A stretch of DNA of 64,000 nt. Source: Tsukamurella ocularis. GTDB taxonomy: Bacteria; Actinomycetota; Actinomycetes; Mycobacteriales; Mycobacteriaceae. The notes under the pieces are model-generated. The model did no database searches. It saw nothing but the letters and a program-made list of their open reading frames with translations, and was not told where the DNA came from. Where the stretch lies: positions 1,161,669 through 1,225,668 of the forward strand of contig NZ_JANUCJ010000001.1 in the NCBI RefSeq assembly GCF_024807615.1. Direction: 5' to 3'. Below, in pieces: positions 54,245 through 61,952 of this stretch (position 1 is its first letter; every line of letters starts with the position of its first letter). The position numbers and the translations under genes were made by a program.

Positions 54245-54250
54245 ACGCTA
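54245..54250 (-). promoter_or_regulatory. -10 element for leaderless mRNA (glycosyltransferase)
   Basis: TAGCGT on the minus strand ends 6 nt before ATG 54238. Confidence 0.5.
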
Positions 54251-54392
54251 CGTCCGCCTCTGGGCCGTCGCAGTGCGGCGACCGGTGAGACTACTCACAG
54301 GCCGCCGGCGCTGTGGCGTTTGAAACACAATCGGGACGGGACGGCGGACCGTCGGCGACGGTACCGGGACCTGAGCGGCCCATCGTGAGTGC

Positions 54393-54953
54393 ATGGCTCA
54401 TGTACTCACGAAATCAGCTGCCGCGCTGGTCGTCCTCGTCGCGGTGGCCGCGATGATCGCGGCGTGTTCGGAGACGCTCCCGGGGGTACCGGGCGGAGCG
54501 GAGACGGGCACCGTCGGGCAGCTGGGAGAGGCCGACGGGGTGGTGCTGGACCGGGTAGCGGTGGATGCGGTTGTGCCGGCGGTGACCAGGCTCGACCCGA
54601 AGTTGCGCAGGGCGATCCGGTCGGCGGCACGTGCAGCAGCCCAGGAGGGCGTCGCGATGCACCTCACGTCGGGGTGGCGGTCGAAGCGGTATCAACAGTA
54701 CCTCTACGACGATGCCGTGCGGCGTGACGGCGCGGAGGAGGCTGCGCGCCTGGTCGCGACCCCGTCGACCTCCGAGCACGTGACGGGCGATGCGGTGGAC
54801 GTGGGGCCGACGGAGGCCGCCTACTGGATGGACCGCTACTCGGAGCGGTTCGAGTTGTGCCGCACGTACGCGAACGAGGTGTGGCACTACGAGCTGCGGG
54901 CCGGGCGGGCGTGCCCGGAGATGGTGTCGGACGCCTCGGCGCGGCAGCGATGA
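54393..54953 (+). CDS. VanY-like D-Ala-D-Ala carboxypeptidase lipoprotein
   Basis: A 186-residue M15-family metallopeptidase with a lipobox (MIAAC, Cys25). The zinc motif is SEHVTGDAVDVGP, with the C-terminal His in EVWHYEL completing the site. It should trim D-alanine from peptidoglycan stems outside the membrane. It is a single gene whose stop lies 12 nt from that of the convergent EccC gene. Confidence 0.88.
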   Translation: MAHVLTKSAAALVVLVAVAAMIAACSETLPGVPGGAETGTVGQLGEADGVVLDRVAVDAVVPAVTRLDPKLRRAIRSAARAAAQEGVAMHLTSGWRSKRYQQYLYDDAVRRDGAEEAARLVATPSTSEHVTGDAVDVGPTEAAYWMDRYSERFELCRTYANEVWHYELRAGRACPEMVSDASARQR

Positions 54954-54965
54954 GTGGATGACCGG

Positions 54966-57900
54966 TCAGTCGGCCTCGAGGAGCAGGGTCTGGGCGTGGA
55001 CGGGTGCGGAATGGGGCCGGATGATGCGAACGCGGCCGACCGGCTGATGGGTGAGATGGACGCCGGGCGCCAGGCTGCCTTCCTGGCGGTCGCCGGAGAA
55101 CAGCACCATGGTGGCGTTGTGCTCGCGGATTCCGCCGACGACGCTGTCGTACAGCGCGCGGCTGATGCCCGCTGACCGGCGGGCGACCACCAGATGCAGT
55201 CCGATGTCGGCGGCGTAGGGAAGGTACGGGATCAGCGGGGCCAGCGGATTGTTCGAGGCGCCGGATGCGAGCAGGTCGTAGTCGTCCACGATGAGGTAGA
55301 TGTGCGGTCCCGTGAACGGTGCCGCCTGCTGTTGCAGGTCCTCCGGCGGGAGTCGCCGTTGCAGTTCTTCTGCGATGCCCGCCGCAAGGGCTCCGGCCGC
55401 GGGCGGCGAGCCCGCGTATCCGCCCAGATAGTCGTCCGCGACGAAGCCCTGCAGTGTTCGCCGGGGATCGAAGAGGCCGATGACCAGTTGCTCGTCGGTG
55501 TGGGTCGAGACGAGCTCCTCGACGATCACGCGGAGGAGATTCGTTTTCCCTGAACGGGATTCGCCGATGACGAGCAGATGCTGATCGGTCGTCGTCGGAT
55601 CGAGGACGAGCGGGGCGAGGTCGGTCTCGTTGATGCCGACGAGGAGCGGCTCGCGTTCGGGGAAGCCGGAGCGGAAGCCTCGATAGGCGAGCGCGTCGGG
55701 GAGGGTGGGAACCGGCGGCATGGCCTGCCCGGCGGCACGTTGCCGCGCCACGTTAACGACCTCGTCGAAGCCCGAGTCGGAGGAGAGGCGGGGTAGGGCG
55801 ATCTGAGCCTGCGCGCCCAGGGGTTCCGTCGTGATGACACGGCCGGGTTGATCGGCGCGGATCAGCGCGTTCTGTGCGCGGCCGATCGTCGAATCGAGTG
55901 GATCGTTGAGGCGATGCTCGATCTTGGTGCCGATCACTGCCTGCATCGACATCCGGAGGTCGGCCCATCGTCCACCGACGATGACGACATGGATACCGAG
56001 CGCGAGACCACGGTTGCCGATGTCCTGGACGACGTCGACGAGGTCCTCGTGGTTCTCCTTGAAGGACGCCCAGCCGTCGATCGCCAAGACGATGTCGGCC
56101 GTCACGATCTCGGGGAACTGCTCGCCACTCGCGATGCGCGCCCGGAGGTCGGCGATACCCTGGATTCGTCGCGACGCGAAGAACTGTTCGCGGGAATCCA
56201 GACTGCCGTGCAGATCCGCCACGATCCGGCGCGCGAGGTCGCCGTCGTAGCGCGTCGCGACACTTCCGGTGTTGGGCAGACGCTCGAGGTCCGCGAGCGC
56301 CGTTCCGTTCGCGTCGATGACGTGGAATCCGAGTGTCGCCGGCGGGTGGCTGATCGCGCCGGCGACGACGATGGACCGCAGCGTGGTCGTCTTGCCGGTC
56401 TGCGGGGCGCCCGAGATGTAGACGTTGCCCGACGTTCCCCGGAAGTCGACGGTGAGTGGCGACTGACGTTGCCGTTTGGGCTCGTCGGCGAGACCGATCG
56501 CGACTGCGAGGCCGTCCACGGAGTGGTTCGAGCCTGCGCTGACCTGGTCGAGGGGTAGGGCTGGCGGGAGCGGGGGCAGCCAGATGCGGCGGGACTGGAG
56601 GGCGGGCGCATCGAGGGCGTCGAGGATGACGTCGAGGGTCGTCGTGTCGGTCGGGGCGAGCGTGGGTGCTGCGGACGCATGGCGGCCGTGACCCTCCGCG
56701 GCTGGCGAGAACTCGAAGCGGGACACCTCCGGCGCGGCTTCGCTCTGCACACGCTCGACGCTGGGCCGGTACGGGCCGGAGACGAACGCGGCCTTGAACC
56801 TCGTGAAGACGTCGGGGTCGACCTTGAGAATCGCCGAACCCGGCACGGCGGGAAGGGTATGCGCGTCCGACACGCCGAGTGCTGTCCGGGACTCCTGTGC
56901 CGTGAACGTCCGCAGTCCGATCCGGTACGAGAGATGCGACTCGAGACCGCGGAGCCGGCCCTCCTCGAGACGCTGAGTGGACAGGAGGAGGTGGACGCCG
57001 ATCGAGCGGCCGATCCGCCCGATCTGTACGAAGAGATCGATGAAGTCGGGCTTGGCCGAGAGGATCTCACCGAACTCGTCGATGACAACGAACAGCGCGG
57101 GGAGAGGTGGCAGCTGCTCCGCAGTGGGATCGGCGAGGCGGATCCGCCGCAGGCGTTGGTATTCGGTGACGTTCGGCAGGTTGCCGGCATCGGCGAGGAC
57201 GCGCTGACGTCGCTGGAGCTCACCGAGAAGGGCGTCGTGCAGGCGATCGACCAACCCGAGATCGTCGGCGAGGTTGTCGACCGAGGCGCTGGTGTGGGGA
57301 AGGCGCTCGAAGCCGGCGAACGCGGCCCCGCCCTTGTAGTCGACGAGGACGAACGACAGGAGATCCGGCGGGTGCGCTATGGCCATGGAGGTGAGGAGCG
57401 TTCGAAGGAGTTCGGATTTGCCGGATCCCGTGGCGCCGACGCAGAGGCCGTGCGGCCCCATCCCGTTCTGACCGGATTCTTTGATGTCGAGGCGGACCGG
57501 CGCGCCGGCTGCATCCGCGCCGATCGGAACGTTGAGGTGATCGCCGAGCGACCTCGGCGTGCTCCACAGTGCTGCCGGGTCGAGATCTGCGGGATCACTG
57601 ATGTCGTGCAGGGACGGAAGATCGAAGGTGGCTTCGAGGGCACTCGACGGGATCGGATCCGCGACGAGGCGCAGGGGTGCGAGTCGCCTGGCGCAGACGG
57701 TGGCCAGCTCGAGGGTCCAGGCATCGACGGTCCCGCGGTCCGTCCCCAGGATGAGACGCTTCACCCATCCCGGTCCGCTGTCGAGGTCGATCCCATTGAT
57801 CGATGCCGCGGAGATCCTGCCGTCGTCGCCGTCGTATGCCGATCGCGAGCTCCGCACGGCGGTGGCGGACTCCGTGGTGTCCGCATCACCGTCGGCATCC

Positions 57901-59132
57901 GAGTCGTCGCCGCCGAGAAGCCTGGTCAGGACGCCCGTCAGGTCGGTCACATCCACCTCGCCCGACGGGGAGACGCGAACGCGGGTGTCGACGTGTCCCG
58001 GCTCATCGACGCGGCGCAGTGTCTCGGTCACGAAGCAGATCCCGAGCTGCTCGGGAGAGACTCCCGGAGGGAGCAGGTCGGCCGGATCGGTACCCGCCCC
58101 CAGGCCACTGCCGATGCGGGCGGCTTCGGTCATGATGACGACGAGGGTCGGGCCGTCCCACGCGGACTCCGAACGCGACCGGTGGCCCCGGTCGCTGAGA
58201 GCAGTGATGCGCGCGGAGATGAGTTCGACGAGCCGCGTCCGCATCTCGGCCGGATCGGTGGTGACGCGGCGGGCGGGGAAGGGACCGTCGAAGCGCCCCG
58301 GGTCGGCCGCGTGCGGAAGCCATTTCATCCAGTCGAATCGGCCTGCCCCGGTGACGGGGTCGGGCGGTGTGCCGATGTCATCGGGCGTGGCGCACAGCAT
58401 GATCTGAAGATCGGCCGGAGCATGAAGAGCGGCAGCGCCGAGCACCAGGGCCGTGATCGTCCGTCCGGTCTCATGCCCCTCGCCCAGCACCGAGACCGTG
58501 CCGCGCAGCAGGACGGCGACCGGTACTCCGATGACCGACTCCGCGCGTTGCAGGAGCCTGTCGGCATGCGCCGCCGCGACCGGATCGGGTGGCGCGGCGG
58601 AGCCGGAAGGGCCGGGAAGGGTGACGGAACGCGCTATCGGGCCGATGCCCTCACCGATGCGGACCACGAGGAAGTCGATGTCGCCGCGGCGTCGTTCGAA
58701 CAGGCGGAGACGGTTGACCGCGATCTGCGGTAGGGCTTCGGGCGCGGGGTGGCGCCATGCCATCGCGGCACGGTAGTCGAGGATGTCCTGGTCGATACCC
58801 ACACGGAGTCGCCCGATGTAGTCGACGTACCCGAGGCGGGCCTCACGCGCTTCTCGGCGGCTGCCCGTGCGGGCGAAGATCACGCTGGCGATCGCGGCGA
58901 GCACCATGGAGGCGATGATCGCGACGCCGGCGAGCATCCGGATCGGGTTGTTGCCGGAGAACAGCATCGCCCCGGCGCCGATCGCCGCGCCGAGCGGGAG
59001 CACCGCGCGCACGACGGTCGATATTCCGCCCGCGCCACGAGCAGTGGCGGGGACGGCAGGGATGTCGAGGGGGGCGACGTTCAGCTCGGGACCACGCCCG
59101 CGGGCGGGCCGGCGGAAAATGGTGACCGACAT
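54966..59132 (-). CDS. eccC: Type VII secretion ATPase EccC
   Basis: A 1388-residue FtsK/SpoIIIE-type ESX ATPase with two N-terminal membrane helices (about 37-60 and 66-87). The three ATPase domains have Walker A motifs GATGSGKS (566-573), GAPQTGKT (908-915) and GESRSGKT (1190-1197). The first keeps the catalytic IDEF; the second and third have AIDGW and VDDY at the Walker B position and may be regulatory, as in other EccC proteins. A single fused chain is as in ESX-4 and most non-ESX-1 systems. The LT-like gene ends 29 nt upstream. Confidence 0.95.
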   Translation of the reverse strand: MSVTIFRRPARGRGPELNVAPLDIPAVPATARGAGGISTVVRAVLPLGAAIGAGAMLFSGNNPIRMLAGVAIIASMVLAAIASVIFARTGSRREAREARLGYVDYIGRLRVGIDQDILDYRAAMAWRHPAPEALPQIAVNRLRLFERRRGDIDFLVVRIGEGIGPIARSVTLPGPSGSAAPPDPVAAAHADRLLQRAESVIGVPVAVLLRGTVSVLGEGHETGRTITALVLGAAALHAPADLQIMLCATPDDIGTPPDPVTGAGRFDWMKWLPHAADPGRFDGPFPARRVTTDPAEMRTRLVELISARITALSDRGHRSRSESAWDGPTLVVIMTEAARIGSGLGAGTDPADLLPPGVSPEQLGICFVTETLRRVDEPGHVDTRVRVSPSGEVDVTDLTGVLTRLLGGDDSDADGDADTTESATAVRSSRSAYDGDDGRISAASINGIDLDSGPGWVKRLILGTDRGTVDAWTLELATVCARRLAPLRLVADPIPSSALEATFDLPSLHDISDPADLDPAALWSTPRSLGDHLNVPIGADAAGAPVRLDIKESGQNGMGPHGLCVGATGSGKSELLRTLLTSMAIAHPPDLLSFVLVDYKGGAAFAGFERLPHTSASVDNLADDLGLVDRLHDALLGELQRRQRVLADAGNLPNVTEYQRLRRIRLADPTAEQLPPLPALFVVIDEFGEILSAKPDFIDLFVQIGRIGRSIGVHLLLSTQRLEEGRLRGLESHLSYRIGLRTFTAQESRTALGVSDAHTLPAVPGSAILKVDPDVFTRFKAAFVSGPYRPSVERVQSEAAPEVSRFEFSPAAEGHGRHASAAPTLAPTDTTTLDVILDALDAPALQSRRIWLPPLPPALPLDQVSAGSNHSVDGLAVAIGLADEPKRQRQSPLTVDFRGTSGNVYISGAPQTGKTTTLRSIVVAGAISHPPATLGFHVIDANGTALADLERLPNTGSVATRYDGDLARRIVADLHGSLDSREQFFASRRIQGIADLRARIASGEQFPEIVTADIVLAIDGWASFKENHEDLVDVVQDIGNRGLALGIHVVIVGGRWADLRMSMQAVIGTKIEHRLNDPLDSTIGRAQNALIRADQPGRVITTEPLGAQAQIALPRLSSDSGFDEVVNVARQRAAGQAMPPVPTLPDALAYRGFRSGFPEREPLLVGINETDLAPLVLDPTTTDQHLLVIGESRSGKTNLLRVIVEELVSTHTDEQLVIGLFDPRRTLQGFVADDYLGGYAGSPPAAGALAAGIAEELQRRLPPEDLQQQAAPFTGPHIYLIVDDYDLLASGASNNPLAPLIPYLPYAADIGLHLVVARRSAGISRALYDSVVGGIREHNATMVLFSGDRQEGSLAPGVHLTHQPVGRVRIIRPHSAPVHAQTLLLEAD

Positions 59133-59161
59133 GGAGGTTCGATTCTGCCGCGGGTGGCGCT

Positions 59162-59887
59162 TCAGTCGGTGAACGACTTGGCTTGGAAGTTGACGGCCTC
59201 GATGAACTTAGGATCGGGGTTGTACGAGGCGACGGCCTTCTGCCAGCCCTCGGGTGTCGACATGTCGGCGCCGGCGCCGCAGAGCAGGCGCCCGAGGGTC
59301 AGGGCGGCATCGTCGAGATTGTCGGGATTCGGTGGCGTGCTCGTGTCGGAGCTCGCGGTGATGGCCCACTGCTCCCACACGGTGGGGGCGAACAGAAGTG
59401 GGCCCATGAGAAGGTCCGCGGAAGCGTCGCCGTCGTAGAATCCGCCGTCCGTGTCCTTCGCCGTCGGCTTCTGCGCTTCGCGGAAGGACGGTTGGACGAC
59501 GGCGTCGTCCCCGAGACGGTGACTCCGGGAAGTCCCGTGATCGGAGGTGATGCGCCCGATGGCCGCCAGTGTGGCCCAGCCGAGTTGGCAGCGCGGTGCG
59601 TTCTTCCCCATCACCAGGGCGGCCCAGGAGTAGGACTCCAGCGCCGTCGTCGGGGTGAGATAGGGGCCACTGTGAATGGCCGCCCATTTAGCCATTGCTG
59701 CCGCCGCTCGCGGTGCAGACGGGGTGCTGGAGGCCGAGGAGGCGGGCACGTCGGGTGTTCGCGTCAGGCGCGCTGAACATCCGGAAAGCAGGACGATCAC
59801 GGTAACGGCGATCGCGGCGCCGCGGACGATAGCGAAACGGCGTTGGAACGAACGCCGGTGTGGCGCGCGGGCTGTCGATTTCGTCAC
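59162..59887 (-). CDS. Lytic-transglycosylase-like lipoprotein lacking the catalytic Glu
   Basis: A 241-residue lipoprotein (lipobox LLSGC, Cys37) whose C-terminal domain reads as a mycobacterial lytic murein transglycosylase: WATLAAIGRI.SDHG, DTDGGFYDGD, MGPLLFAPTVWEQW and NLDDAALTLGRLLC are all present. In active enzymes the first motif is normally IES(N/D)HG with the catalytic Glu; here the codon at that place is ACC (Thr), giving ITSDHG. GTG 59887 has a GAGAGG site. Lying just upstream of eccC in an ESX locus, it may be a glycan-binding pseudoenzyme that localises the secretion complex. That is inference. Confidence 0.8.
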   Translation of the reverse strand: MTKSTARAPHRRSFQRRFAIVRGAAIAVTVIVLLSGCSARLTRTPDVPASSASSTPSAPRAAAAMAKWAAIHSGPYLTPTTALESYSWAALVMGKNAPRCQLGWATLAAIGRITSDHGTSRSHRLGDDAVVQPSFREAQKPTAKDTDGGFYDGDASADLLMGPLLFAPTVWEQWAITASSDTSTPPNPDNLDDAALTLGRLLCGAGADMSTPEGWQKAVASYNPDPKFIEAVNFQAKSFTD

Positions 59888-59916
59888 GGAGTGGCCTCTC
59901 GGGGTCGTGCACGCGA

Positions 59917-59922
59917 TACCGT
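59917..59922 (+). promoter_or_regulatory. -10 element for leaderless mRNA (ESX-embedded small membrane protein)
   Basis: TACCGT ends 6 nt before ATG 59929. Confidence 0.5.
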
Positions 59923-59928
59923 TGCGGA

Positions 59929-60273
59929 ATGCAGGTCGACGATCAGGTAGCGGGATCCGCGCGTCAGCAGGCGCAGCGGGTGCACTGGGAACGGTCGGAA
60001 CGACAGAGGATTCTGCAGGCGCATTCGCTCCGTACGAAATTGACCACCGCTGCGGTCCTGAACGGAAAGCTCCCCCCGCGGTCGACGGCATCGGTCGTGA
60101 TGCTCGTGCTGTGGTCCGTCGCGATCGCGGCGATCGCCGCGGCGGCGGTGCTGGCGGGAGTGTGGATCGCCGGCTGGATGGGTACGAAGTCACCATCAGC
60201 GCCCCAGGTCGGTACCAAGTATGTACTGGTAAATGCCCTGAGCCCAGAACAACATGGGAATCAGCCCCAGTAG
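59929..60273 (+). CDS. Small single-helix membrane protein embedded antisense in ESX locus
   Basis: A 114-residue protein: a charged, Gln/Arg-rich N-terminal part (about 1-55), one membrane helix (about 56-82, VVMLVLWSVAIAAIAAAAV), and a short extracytoplasmic tail. It is encoded opposite to all other ESX genes here, in the 308-nt gap between eccD and the LT-like gene, and its 3' 78 nt overlap the end of eccD. TACCGT 6 nt upstream supports the start. No family is recognised; a component or regulator of the secretion system is possible. Confidence 0.6.
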   Translation: MQVDDQVAGSARQQAQRVHWERSERQRILQAHSLRTKLTTAAVLNGKLPPRSTASVVMLVLWSVAIAAIAAAAVLAGVWIAGWMGTKSPSAPQVGTKYVLVNALSPEQHGNQPQ

Positions 60274-61554
60274 GACGAGCGCATCGATGACGTTCCAGAG
60301 CTGGGCCAGGCGTGCGCCGGTGACGGTGGGGAGCTCGAAATAGCCGAGGAACAGGATGATCACGCCGAGGAGTAGGGCGATGACCATGGTCGCGGCCGCG
60401 GTGATGAACGGAGCCGACTCCCCGATGCGCTGACCGATCAGTGCGACGGGCACGATGAACGCACTCGTCACTGCGACGCCGATGATCGGCGCGACGTGCC
60501 GGACCTCTGAGAAGCTTCGACTTCGTAGGAGGAAGGCCAGCCCGATGTAGGCGCCGAACGCCGCCTGCTCCCAAACGCCGGTGATCGCCAGTACGAGAAC
60601 GGCTCCCACGGCGCTCGCGCAGCATGCCCACACGATCCCGTCGAGGAGGTCAGTGGCGACGACTGCCCGCCGTACGATCTCGGGGCGACCGGGGCGGTCA
60701 CGCCCGGCCTCATACGAGGCGGCGGGAGACTCCTCTTCGGTGCGGGCCACGACGCCGCCCAGTCCCGACCACGCCACCGAGAGCCGTCCCGCGCAGGCGA
60801 GGCCGATGATGAGGACCGGAGAGATCCATGCCGCGAGCGCGGTCGCGTTGACTCCCAAGCGGATCGCGATCACGGCGGCGATTGCGAATCCGCCGGCGAT
60901 CGACGACGAAGCGACGATCGCCCACCGGGCCGGTGACAGGACGAAGGTCGTGATGGCGATTCCGCACAGGCCGCCGCCGACGGTGGCGAGGGCTACCTGT
61001 GGCCACGGGGACGCGTGGAACACCGCCGCCGACGCGGCGGCGAAGCAGATCGGAGTGATCCAGACGAGGTGACGGGCCGGCTCCGGAGCTGCGTAGGTGG
61101 CGAGGATGAATGCGCCCATCGCAGCGGCGCACGCGCCGGCGACGAGGCCCCCCGTGACGGCGAAGGCCACGGCCGCGACGACGACCAGCATTCCCGCGTA
61201 GCCCACGACGACGGAATGCCGGGCGCTGCCGGTCCACATCCGACGGTCGTCCTCGACGTAGTCGGCGACCACGTCGATCGCGGAGAAGATCTCCGGTGCG
61301 GCGATCTCGCTCGCGGCGGGCACGATGTAGAGCATGTCCCCGTCGACGACGGCGTAGTCGCTGAGCTTCCCGTGCGCGGCGAGGGGACCGGCCGCCACCG
61401 ATGCGAACTGCCATCCGGTCTCGTCGGACGGATCGAGACCGAGAACGGCGGCGACCTGGTCGACGACCTCGGCGACAGGGCGTCCGAGCGGCGCGGTCAC
61501 GTCGGCGGCGTTCTCCTCGGGGCCGACGACGGTGACCCGGACGAACTCAGCCAC
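60196..61554 (-). CDS. eccD: Type VII secretion membrane protein EccD
   Basis: A 452-residue protein with an N-terminal ubiquitin-like domain (about 1-95, VRVTVVGPEENAADVTAPLG) followed by about eleven membrane helices, the hallmark of EccD, which forms the central channel-like part of the ESX membrane complex. The length fits an ESX-4-type EccD. It lies 54 nt downstream of the EspC-like gene. The 3' end overlaps the antisense small membrane gene. Confidence 0.92.
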   Translation of the reverse strand: MAEFVRVTVVGPEENAADVTAPLGRPVAEVVDQVAAVLGLDPSDETGWQFASVAAGPLAAHGKLSDYAVVDGDMLYIVPAASEIAAPEIFSAIDVVADYVEDDRRMWTGSARHSVVVGYAGMLVVVAAVAFAVTGGLVAGACAAAMGAFILATYAAPEPARHLVWITPICFAAASAAVFHASPWPQVALATVGGGLCGIAITTFVLSPARWAIVASSSIAGGFAIAAVIAIRLGVNATALAAWISPVLIIGLACAGRLSVAWSGLGGVVARTEEESPAASYEAGRDRPGRPEIVRRAVVATDLLDGIVWACCASAVGAVLVLAITGVWEQAAFGAYIGLAFLLRSRSFSEVRHVAPIIGVAVTSAFIVPVALIGQRIGESAPFITAAATMVIALLLGVIILFLGYFELPTVTGARLAQLWNVIDALVLLGLIPMLFWAQGIYQYILGTDLGR

Positions 61555-61608
61555 GGAACGTTCCCGACCCGGTGGACGCGAGGTGTGCGCCGTTGGACGC
61601 GTGTCCGG

Positions 61609-61905
61609 TCACGCCTGCACGCGGTTGAACAGCGCCTTGCCGGCGATGTCCGACGCCGACGCTCGCGCGGCGATACCGTCGGCGGCGCGGCCGAACTCAG
61701 CGATGTTCGCGATCAGCTGTTGGGTGAAGACCCCGCCGACCTCGGCATGACCGGCCATGGCTGCGTTGACCGCCGCACCTGCTTCCGACCCTGCGCCGGC
61801 GACGGAGGGGCGTGCCGGGGCCGACAGCGACGCGGATACCACCCGCAGGCTGCTGCTCGCGTCGAGCAGGTCGTCGAGTGGGAACTGGGAGAACGAGGAG
61901 GTCAT
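61609..61905 (-). CDS. EspC/DUF2580-like small ESX-associated protein
   Basis: A 98-residue Ala/Ser-rich, mostly helical protein with the size and composition of EspC-type (DUF2580) ESX substrates that fold as a helical hairpin. It lacks a WXG motif, and I do not see a clear YxxxD/E secretion signal; the nearest match is FGRAAD. Position directly upstream of eccD supports a role as substrate or substrate partner. GGAG-containing sequence precedes the ATG. Confidence 0.6.
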   Translation of the reverse strand: MTSSFSQFPLDDLLDASSSLRVVSASLSAPARPSVAGAGSEAGAAVNAAMAGHAEVGGVFTQQLIANIAEFGRAADGIAARASASDIAGKALFNRVQA

Positions 61906-61952
61906 CGGATTCGGCCCTTCCGGTCGGATGGAGTCATGCGCAGCAGGATCGG

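Noticed and set aside
56679..58733. 684-codon plus-strand frame opposite eccC
   Set aside because: Shadow frame with no recognisable domain; the three Walker A motifs of EccC are on the minus strand.
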